Assembly: GCF_041381155.1 (NCBI RefSeq)
Contig: NC_091142.1
Span: forward strand, 4,405,778 to 4,469,777
DNA length: 64,000 nt
Source: Argopecten irradians
Taxonomy: Eukaryota; Mollusca; Bivalvia; Pectinida; Pectinidae
Reading direction: 5' to 3'
The notes beneath the pieces are model-generated. The model saw nothing but the letters and a program-made list of their open reading frames with translations, did no database searches and was not told the DNA's origin. A program made the translations under genes and the position numbers. Shown one piece after another: positions 12,837 through 24,800 of the stretch; position 1 is the stretch's first letter; each line of letters begins with the position of its first letter.

Positions 12837-15800
12837 TCATTCTAGTCTCCAACATAATTTCATTCGATCAGATTTTGATCCAAGAAGTCCTTTTGGGTTT
12901 TCAAAGTTCACAGGCACAAATTTTACTTTCTTACGAGTTTCTTTGTCAAAAAGCTGAAATCAAAAGAAAGGACACTTTCAAAATTAGCTATACCAAATCC
13001 ATCTCTTAACTAATTAAGTATCCATCACTTCAGTCAGAAAATAAATGATTACAAGTCAAAATAATACATTTGTGAAAAACCTGCTTAGGTTTGCTAGTTT
13101 TTTATGGGGGGGGGGGGGAGTTCAAATACTGAGTTATTACAAATGTTAAGTAAAACATGTTTGTAACAAATATACTTACAACAAATTCATGTTTAACAGA
13201 ACTTTTCAATTCCTACCAAAGTTCATATTATATGTTTCTAATATAGTTCAAAACTATTAAGATTTGTTAAACCAAGTATAATAACAGAAGCTTATTTTTT
13301 TTAACCTTTTGCAAATGTTCACCTTTGAATGATTGAATGAATAATTCCAAAACTTTGGCTAAATTACACAGCATATTTCCTTTGGATAATTCAGGTATAC
13401 TTAAAGATGCTCCACCACTGACAAATGGAAATTTTTCACTATCAAAAACAGGATCAGACGATTTGGTATTTTTCTTCATTTACAAAATTTACTTACTTTA
13501 CACCATTACCAATATTGGGAAGTTTGAGCTTCTAATTTTACTTCAAGATAAAAATAGTAGAAATAATTATTTGCATCCCGAAAAAATTCTGTGGCAGTAT
13601 ATCCTATATGGAATGAAGTTTTGATTGCACATGCACCAAAAGCAAAATAAATTATTCTATTTCATTTTTTGTGTTAATTAGACATACATACACACGATTA
13701 AACACCAATTGTTGTTCAAATGATGAATATCATTTATGCTTTGTCGGCGGTGGAGCATCTTTAAATGAATAATTTCAAAACTTTGGCTCAATTACACAGC
13801 ATATTTCCTTTGGATAATTCAGGTACACTAAAGTATCATAATAATATCTTACATCATCATAAGATGTTTCGTAAAGGTCGGAGAGATCCGTTTCCGTCGT
13901 CTGTATTTCACCTTCAATTCTCTGTGCACTTCTAGCCACATCAGGATGGTAATGGGTCTGTAGAGTCTGCAACGAAAAATAAATAATCAGTTAAAACAGT
14001 CCATATACTGTATAGTGGTTAAATTTTGTGTGTGATTTATTTTCGCTGTAATCTGTGAATTCTATACACCAGGGAAATATTCATATAAATTTGTTGACGT
14101 ACCTAAGATAATATATATAAAATAAGTTAATACTTCCAAACAATTGTGCTAATAAACTTAAGTATTACACAAATACCCCCCACCGGAGGAATGGATTTCC
14201 TTACAGGTGGATTTGTAGTTAACATCAGAAACATTGTTGAAAATTGCATTACCTTGAGTTCCCACAGGCTACTCTCCATAGCTCGACACTTTGTTGGATC
14301 AGGCTCTTCAGGGTCATAGGGGTCCTCAACAACCTCTGAAATCAGCAAAATTATTCAGAGGATTAGACATTTAAAACTAGCAAAATAACTGTCAATTACA
14401 GTACCATATTTTTACCTATAATATGATATGAACAAAATAATTACCTCTAAAATCAGTAAAATCATTCAGATAACAGTTCTCGACCTCTAAAATCAGCAAA
14501 ATCATTCAGATAATTAGTCAACTTCCTCTGAAATCAGCAAAATTATCCAGAGAATGGTTATGACTCATGAACTAAATTGTACTTTATTTTGTTTTGTTTT
14601 GTGAAACCACAGCAAGCTTACCTGAAGGTCCGTCTGTACGGTGGAGTAATATCCGACAGTTTGGATGTCTGTGAATAAGGTTATAGACAAAAGGTATGGA
14701 CACAGTGAGACCAGATGGAGGCGCCGTCAGGGAAATTCTGGCAAGTCGTTTGGCAAACGCTCCTACCAAGTAGGCTGGCAAGTGACTGCAGAAAAAAAAA
14801 TCCTTTGTGACCATAGCTGTATTTTTCTTTAAAAATTCCAAATGTTTAGTAAAAGAAAATACTTCCGACAGTAAAACTTCTTAAAATCTGACACACAAAA
14901 TGTACATGGGATATAAACTAACTAATATAAAGAACATCAAAAAATAAGTGATGCATCTCTTCTGCCAGGTACTGAATGGTATATTCTAAGTTCATCTGGT
15001 GCAACTGGTTGCTGACTTGTTTCAGCCTTAAAGGCAGGCCGTCATCAGGGCACATGTTTACAGGGTGTATAAGAAGTACAGTACAACAATAGAGGTTAAT
15101 AGAGAGAGTTAATGATTTAAAGAAGGCATCAAATTTGTTCTTTATACCATTAAGATAAACATATTAGTATCAAATTCTGATTAGTAACAGCATCACGGAT
15201 TCAGTCAGGTAGAGTTAGATGCGGCACCCTGATACTGTGAAGTGTGAAATCATTTTTATGGGGGTTAATTCATATTTTCTTTTTTTTAAAGTGAATAGTT
15301 GAGCAAGGGAAGGCTAAAGTCGGTAAAAATGGTGTTGATATATCCAGGATAATTTCTTATAAAACTAGAAAAATAAAATTTCCTGTCAAAATCGCTCTAC
15401 ATGAGAAGTTGATTTTTATTATAGAAATCCTAACATATCCTCCCGACTGGCTATGTTCGTATTGACACTTCCACGCAGCCTCGCTTTCAATAAGTTATAT
15501 TTGAAATGTGCTAAATTTTCACAGGGCTTTTCCATATTTTCAAAGGTCAAAACTGGAGAATGTAAGCAGAACTGGACTGTCGTCTTGAAATGTAAGGACT
15601 TAGGAAGGCCAATGAACGCATTTAGACTGGTTTTATTTGCTCTACTATTCACTTTCACCAAAATCAACTAATTTACATCCCCATGAAAATTGAGTTTAAC
15701 GGAAATAAACGACTTCACAGAAATTCTTTTGGGCATTGTTTTGATTGCATATTACATAGTGATAAGTGTTATTTGTTGGCTATGGATGTGAAATTACTTA

Positions 15801-18800
15801 AGGAAATAAAATAAGAAGGAAATGCCTTTGGTTGTGTATTAAACAATCGAAAAAGCACTGACCTCTAATAATTGGACAATTTTATACAAACTTACGTGGA
15901 GGTCAAAAACAGGTCAGCGAGGTAAAAGAAGCGTGCTCTGTACTTAGCATGGAAAATTGACGGCTCAAATAAAGCATACAGTTTCCCATAAAAGTCAGGA
16001 TAATCCCTAAAAATAAAATAATAATCTTAAGTTGTAAAGATGTATAATTTTATGGTTATAAAATTACTTAGTTCATTCTATTCTCATTTGCTAAAACATT
16101 AAAATATTTGATTTTACTTGGTTTTGGTGCTTTACACTCTTTACTTGGTAATGTTAATAAATAATAATGTTATGGAGGAAGCTAGAGTTCTAAGAGAAAA
16201 TTCTGCAACCAACATGTATTGTCAGTACCTGGTGACTGTTGAATGATTGAGTGAACGTAGCAGAATATCAGTCAGTAACACAATTATGGCTCCATAAAAA
16301 ACTTTCATCATGTCCAATATTCCAAAGCCGAAAGATATAATTCTTGGTAATTTTTTTCTAATAAATGGAAGAAAAACGACTAACAACTAAATACTCACAG
16401 ATTGTATTTTTGGACGAGCACAAAGATTCCATTGAGAGCCAGCAGACTGATGGCACCACCTACAAAAGTCAATTATCTGCATTTTTTCAGCTATTGATGG
16501 ATGATTTTATTGAATAATAGTCAAAAGGATTTAATAATGGGAAACCCTATACAAATATTTCCGTATGTTGAGTGTCTTAAATAGAATTGAATAGGTCTAA
16601 ATATCCATATTGGTTTTTTTTTATAGATTTTGAAATGAAAATTTTACAACAAAACTCAGGGGAGGTAATTACAACTGTTTTATAGTAGGCCTTAAACTCT
16701 TGTTAAGATTTTGTTCAATTTCAGAAAAATCGAAGAAATATTATGTTGTTGCTGCAATTTAATAACATTAGTAAAAATTTCCAATATCTTTCAGGTATTA
16801 AAACAACAAGTATTTGTCTCTTTAAAGTTGATACCATATTCGACCCAATAAGCGCCCAGGGCGCTTAAAAAAAATTGAAAAAAAAATGAAAAGGTGCTAA
16901 TAAGACGAAATTATTGCAAATCTATACAGTTGAGTGTAGTTTTGGTCTTTATTTATGTCTGGACAATTGAAATTGAGGCCTCAAAAAGGGGTATGGGCGC
17001 CTATAGGGACATGGGCGCTTATTGGGTCAAATACGGTATTATAAAAGTGTGGGACACATGCCATCACCTTGACATCATAAACATTAACATGTGTGAAGAA
17101 GAGACGTTTTCGTGGTTGAGTGGTTGGTTATTTATACTATTAATCATAAGTCATACTCCTTTTATTGTGAATTAACTTTCTTTCCTGCGCATTTTACTTT
17201 CACGAATTCCGTAATCAAAGTAAATTCACTGAAGTTTATTTCAAAAAGTCTTTATTACCTGACTTGTATTGAAAGTGTAATTTTTTTTAACTGTGAAATA
17301 TTTATCTCCACAAGAAAATTGGCTTACAGTAAACAACTGGATGTTCAATTTAGCAGAAGTATAAACATTTTTATAGACTATGGTGTCTTGGCAAGGGGAC
17401 AGAACCCAGAGCCTACCTTGTAGGGACGAGTGCTCAACCGAAGGCCAAAAGTATCAGAGGTGATGTCATTTTTTCATGAATCTGTGACTTACCTATATTG
17501 TAAGACTCTGTGAGGAAATCAGATAGCACTAGAGGGCTTGTCATAAACGGCATCACATTCTTATGAAGAATAATTAGAGTGCGTCGATACAGGTTGGTTG
17601 GTAGCTGAAATATCAAAATACCTAATTTTCATTTCTCAAAGAGTTGAATTGGGATGGACAAACAAGTAACATTATAACCCACATCCCATTGAAATTCCAT
17701 GGTGGGAAAATTAAAAAGGAGTCAAAATTTGAATTTCAAACTTTCTTTTAGCTTTTCCTGTCGGAAGATAATGGTAAAAGTTTGACGACTTAAATCTCAA
17801 GTGGTCTTCAGTTAAAATGGAGGTGAAAGGTCACTTTACCATCGCTTACCTGGAAGGCCAAGAACGTTACCCAGGAGGTTGTAAATAAACGTTTCTGTTC
17901 TTTCAAAGATGACATTTTTAACTGGACATCTTCATCTGAAAAGTAAATATAAGTAGAGATATTGATAAGAAGCATATAATCTTTTGCATCATTGATTTTT
18001 TACTACCAGTAAACTCTCTATCATGAATGATTAAAAACTAAAAGGTACGTGCACATACAGTATGATGTATCTGATATCAAATAGATTATTATTCCTTACA
18101 AATATCTTTATTTTAGCATATTATGTCTAGAACATATTATGAATGACTACAATCACTGCCAAGATGGGACAGAAAACTTTTGCGAGACTCTTTTCTTTTA
18201 AGTGGACAGAGAAAATTAACAAGCAAATTCATGGAATTTCCATCCCCCGCTTTCAGGACATATTGTAGGTAAACGTTACTGAGGTTAGGTTTAACCTTGG
18301 TTGAAACATGAAAAAATAAACTGATGTCTTATTCGGAAATAAGATGTGTAAAATAATGTCCGCTGAAAGTGACTGTTAAACTTGGCTGATCCCTAAAGGC
18401 ATTTAACTTTGATACTAACTTTTAAGCAAATCGGTTTACATTTGTTACAATTATTGCACACGGAATGGCCAAAAATGATGTTTTTCGTACATCAAAGGGC
18501 CATAACTCCACTACATAATGTGGGCCAAAAGTGGCAATCAAACCTGGCCAGGCACTTAAAGCATTCAACCTTGCTACCAAGTTTGAAGAAAATCGGTTAA
18601 TATTTATTACAGTTATTGTACGAAAGTGGCAGAAACTGACTTTTTCTTATTTAAGCACAGGGCCATAACTCCGCTAAATAAGGTCCGTTGAAAGTCGTGA
18701 TCAAACTTGGTTGAGTCCTTCAGGCATTTAACCTTGTTACTAAGTTTGAAAAAAAAATTGGTTTACATTTGTTACACTTCTTGCATGGAAATGGCAGAAA

Positions 18801-21800
18801 ATAACTGTTTAGTAATTCAAAGGGCCATAACTCCGCTAAATAAGGTCCATCAACAGTCCCGATCGAACTTGGCTGAGCCCTTTTAAAAGGCATTTAACCT
18901 TGTCACCAAGTTTGAAGAAAATCGGTTAACATTTGTTACAGTTATTGCACGGAAACGAAGTGTTACAGACAGACGGACAGACAGACAGGCGGGCAAACCC
19001 AAATTAATATCCCCCGATTCGGAGAAAGCGGGAGATAACAAGTAGAACATATATTTACCTGGCACTTTGGTTAAAAATTTTGTCAGCTTTTCTTCAGCCG
19101 TATCTGGAAATGATACACGTTCCAGAACAGCAAATATATTGTTTAGATATATGTCTCCTGGGACCTGCAACATAGGCATGATTTACCTTTACAAAATCTA
19201 CATCAAGCATGCTATAGGCTCAACATGTTGTGTTGCAGTCATTTATTCTTTTCTTCCCAGCATGCTACAGTATAACTTGTCAAATCTGGTCCCTATCTTA
19301 TCAGAATCCATGTGTATTACAGCATAATTGTATGGCATTTTCCTTCTTAATTTGTAGCAATTAAATCCTTTATAATCAGAAAACCTGGTTAAACAGGACA
19401 AATATGCTGTTTACAGTGATATCAGATTTAGACGAGTTATGCTAAACTAGTCAAATGAATAAGTTGACAACATACCACATTTTCTGGATAAGTTACATCT
19501 GTGTATAAGTCGCAAAGGCCTTTTTTTATGATTGTTTCAATTTCCGTACACATATAAATCACACTGGTAATTAAGTCGCACCTAAAAGTTAGGCCAATGT
19601 ACCCATGTACACCCTCTGTGTAACGATCGATCTCTAATAAAGTACGGTAATGATTACCGAAGGATTAGAATAATAAAAAGTATAATGATTTTTTCTGTAA
19701 AATGGAGTGGAAATTTTCATTCAGCATGCCAGACTCAACATCAGGGCCGTTTTTGTTTATTCGGAACAACATGGTTCGACCGTTGGTTTAAGTAATTATT
19801 TCAAGTATAAATCCTGTCGGACCTGCAGTTTTTGATACAGGCCTGCGATAGCTTTGGCAAGGCTTGTCTGAAAACAACATAAAATCAAAAGGTCCGTTTT
19901 TAATTAATAAACGAACAACTAGGTCCAACCAGTCAAACAGTATAATCGAAAAATACCCAGGTCTCTGGTTTTCATGGCTACAGAGAAAAGGAAAAGTTGA
20001 CAACTAGAATTATAATTAAACAACTTACAGTGTTTTTTCTTTCTTTAAGGTCCATCATTGTGGATTTTAACACATGGAATCGCACATCATCGTAGGTGAG
20101 GTACTCTTCAAATTTCCCTATAAGGTCCTGTAGATTCTTTCCTGTATCCATGAGCTGCTTCATAACTTTCTGTAAATAATCCATTTAATGTATATCGAAA
20201 TAAAACTAGAAGTATGTCTGTTAGACATTAAGTGCTCGCTAACTACTTCCGAAAACCTTGATTTCCAGAACGATATGCATCTACATGTATAAGGCTTCTG
20301 CGGTGAGATATTTTGCACGCTGAAAACTGTAAAACCTGATTTATAAATAACCCGCAGATATACATATATACTCACAAGCCTATGTAAAATCATTCTCATA
20401 TAGCCTAATGCCTTTCTGGGTACATTAGATCTAGAGCTCAGGCACCCGGACTGATATATTGTATAATGTTTTTTTTTATTCTGTTTCTCTAACCCAAGGC
20501 TGGGTATTTTTATAAATATATATTTGAACCGTAGCAAATACGGTCTATGGTAACTGGGGTTAGTAAGCGATAGTACAATGTATATGTATACCTAGGATCT
20601 AGGATGATGTGAAATAAATTAAATATAATCTGCTGAGTAACACTGTAAATGTCTTTGGTCGGTACTAAAACTTTTATTGACTACATAAACCTGATTCGCA
20701 TTGTATTGTTCCAGAGGTTTCCAAAGTCGATCAGATGCTTAGAACATCATGACCGATGCAAGAGTTTGTATGGTATGTCGCTTGAAGTTTACATAAAACA
20801 AATGTTTTTAGCACTGTTTAATGTCACTGTTGTTAATTTACAGAAGAACATCGCTGATAGATATATCTTATTTTTGAAAGGTTGGTGTCACTAAATCACC
20901 GCGAAATCTATTAAACAGTATAAGACAGTGACTTCCGGTATCACGTGCACAGTTGGAACCTGCGCATAGCAGATGTACACAGACTCCACCCCCCACAAGG
21001 AAAACAATAGGGTGAGAGTATGCTCGCTCTAAAAATCATTCAAACCTATAATTCAAATTTTGTTGTTGCATGGATAAAAAGTCAATTCATTTTTGTATTC
21101 AAAGGGACAATTCAGTGAGGCTAGTTTTGTTACATAACCATGAAACAAAATATGACATTAATGTATTGTTCTATATTCCTTATGAAACATATAACAACAA
21201 ATATTGACAAATATCACAACATTGTTAAGTATTTTGATTGATACCATTGAATTTCCAAATCGTTGAACTTGATCAATACGATTAAGCAGGTATAACACGT
21301 ATGCTGTACCCATACCCGAGCCAAAGTCATGTAAGTTAATCAAATGCAATACATAACCACTGAGGTGTTGGTAAAATTACATTTAAACAAGAACATGCAC
21401 CTAATAACGTTTACACTACTGTAAGAGTGATTTGAGTATTTCTGGACAAAATTTCTTCACTACACTGGAAAGGGTCAGGGTTCAGCATACAAGACGTCCG
21501 ACAACAATGTGTAATGGTGGACAGCAAGCAAGTTGGAACATTTCACTACAGTGGGCTTTTCTGGCATATCACAGTAAAACCAACTAATCTAATTTCCATT
21601 AGAAATGGTTTTTTTTTCGATATACATGTATATTCAAATTTTCATGTACTCTTAGACTGAATTGTCCCTTTAATGTCTAAATGAGTGATACCAATATGAA
21701 CTTACATTCAATGTAAACTTTTTTATCACAACTTCATGTTGTTGCATAATTGGCTGCTACAATAATTTTCAAGGAAACACCATCTAAGATCTTTAGGAAC

Positions 21801-24800
21801 ATACGATCCCTTACAATCAGCCAGCGGCAATGTTTCAACCTACCATAAACAAAGCTACTGGAAAGTGTGATTTCTTCCATGATATTTTAGTTACTGGATT
21901 TTTCCCTTCAGTCTCCACAAACTTCATCAATGTGCAAAGAGCCAGCTCCTGCAAATTAAAAGATTATATAATGAGTTTATTAGTCCTAATAACTGTTTTG
22001 ATGACATTTTTAAGTGTGCATTAATATGAAAGCAATTTAAAAATGAACAAATATGGGTGGTTTTTTTGTATCAAAATTGTTGTCTAATGTACAGTACTTC
22101 ATAAAACTCTTATCTTACATGTCAAAACACCTAATATATCACCAATTTTTCCACTTAAACAACTTTAAAAAAAATCGCCAAAATTTTTGAAAGCTGTCTG
22201 TGGTTAAGCCTTATAAGGTGACCTACCATTCTATTAGTAGCTCCATACCTCTCCATTCTAAGTTAAGAGTGATTTAATATATCATGGCTGTATTTGAGAA
22301 ATGAAAATTTACTTAATCAGCAAATAGCAATAATGTTTTTGACATGGAAAACTCCCTCACTGTACAGGTACTTACCTGTATGGACGAGTGGTCAGAGTGT
22401 AGAAGCTGGACAAGGCGGTCAATTGAGTCCTGATAACGATCCATCAACCAAATCTTATACTGAACTTCTTTGTTAAGGCCTGAAATACAATAGCGATATT
22501 TATAATTATCACACGATCCACCTGATATCCAGTTATTTCGCCCGTGTAATACTTTTGCGTATGTCAATAGTAATATGACCTGGAGCGATTCTCATTGGCT
22601 GGAAATTCGTGACGTCAGACAGAAACAATAAAATGATGTCAGGAAAAATGACGTGACGTCAGGATTAAGAGGTCGACGGGAAAAAATGGCAGCCTCTGCT
22701 AGATTTTTGAAACACATTTTGATGTGAAATTCTTTGTTATGTAGGTATTTGTAGTTATGTGATAAAAAGTATCTTAAATTTGTGTTCATTTCATACGAGA
22801 TTTTATGAAACTCCTCTTGAAGTTTTAATTTTTGCTCCCCAAAGCTCGCCAAAATAAAAACTTCTTAGACTCGTTTCATAAAATCTCATATGAAATGAAC
22901 ACTCATGTAAGAACCTATATTTAATCTATAACTCCAAAGTTTTGTGACAGTCCAACTGTCACTACATCACTTTTAACTTCTATTAAAAGTTAATATTTAA
23001 CATTTAACAGAAACAAGTCATTATAAAAATATTAATAAATCTTCTGACATTTTAGCAGTCACGAGTGTACTTTGTCTTAATCTATGTTAAATGCAAACTG
23101 AAAATAGAATCCAATACCACTTAGTTTCTTGGTATTTCAATTCTTATGCAAAGTGGTTTACTTTTGAAACAAGAGGCCCAGAGGGCCTGTATCGCTCACC
23201 TGGTTTTTTGTTAGTAATTATCACAAGACTCTGACAATTAGAAAAATAAGCAAAATTGACTCCCAAAGTTTAATTTTGAATCACAACCATACAATGATGC
23301 TATTGATACCAAACAAATATGCTATCCAATACATAGGTTCAGAGACAAAGTAATTTATATGAAAATAGTAGCCTAATTGACCCTTTTTGACCTCGCATAT
23401 ATTGCCGTTTAAGGCCAGGGGGTAAGCCCTATCATTTGTACTATTTCAAATCCCAACCCTATAAGGATGCTACCATTGCATTATAAGTGCTCTTCCATTC
23501 TTAGTTGCAGAGAAGAAGTCGTTTATATGGAAATAGCCAAATTGACCCCTTTTGACCCCACCCTTCAGGCCCCCGGGGGGTCAGCCCCATCATTTTGAAA
23601 AATTTTGAATCCAAACCCTATAAGGATGTAACCATTGCATTATGAGCGCAATCCCATGTTAAGTTGCAGAGAAAAAGTCATTTATATGGAAATTGAACAC
23701 TTTTGACCCCGCCCCTCAGGTCCCCCGGGGTCAGCCCTATCATTTGCTCAATTTGGAATCCCCAGCCTACAAGGATGCTACCATTGCATTATGGGTGCTA
23801 TACCATGCTTAGTTGCATAGAAGAAGTCATTTATATGGAAATAGCCAAATTGACCCCTTTTGACCCCGCTCCTCAGGATCCGGGGGGGTCAGCCCCATCA
23901 TTTGCACAATTTGGAATCCCCACCCTATAAGGATGCTACCATTGCATAATGGGTGCTAGGATGCTACCATTGCATAATGGGTGCTATACCATGCTTAGTT
24001 GCAGAGAAGAAGTCATTTATATGGAAATAGCCAAATTGACCGCTTTTGACCCCCCCCTCAGACCCCCGGGGGGTCAGCCCTATCATTTGCGCAATTTTGA
24101 ATTCTCACCCTATAAGGATGCTACCATTGCATTATGGGTGCTATACCATGCTTAGTTCAGAGAAGAAGTCATTTATATGGAAATAGCCAAATTGGCTCCT
24201 TTTGACCCCCCACCCTCAGGCCCCCGGGGGGTCAGCCCCATTATTTGTAAAATTTTGAATCCCCACCCTATAAGGATGCTACCATTGCATTATGGGTGCT
24301 ATCCCATGCTTGGTTTCAGAGAAGAAGTCGTTTTATATGGAAATAGCCAAATTGACCCCTTTTGACCCCGCCCCTCAGGCCCCCGGGGGTCAGCCCCATC
24401 ATTTGTACAATTTGGAATCCCAACACTATAAGGATGCTACCATTGCATTATGGGTGCTATACCATGCTTAGTTTCAGAGAAGAAGTCACGTTTATATGGA
24501 AATAGCCAAATTGACTACTTTTGACCCCGCCCCTCAGGCCCCCGGGGGGTCAGCCCCATTATTTGTACAATTTTGAATCCCCTACCCTATAAGGATGCTA
24601 CCATTGCATAATGGGTGCTATACCATGCTTAAGTTGCAGAGAAGAAGTCATTTATATGGAAATAGCCAAATTGGCCCCTTTTGACCCCGCCCCTCAGGCC
24701 CCCGGGGGTCAGCCCCATTATTTGTACAATTTTGAATCCCCACCCTATAAAGGATACTACCAATTGCATTATGGGTGCTATCTCACGCTTGGTTTCAGAG

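Noticed and set aside
13108..13120. Poly-G run as a regulatory quadruplex
   Set aside because: A single homopolymer run without further G-tracts; more likely a slippage or sequencing feature.
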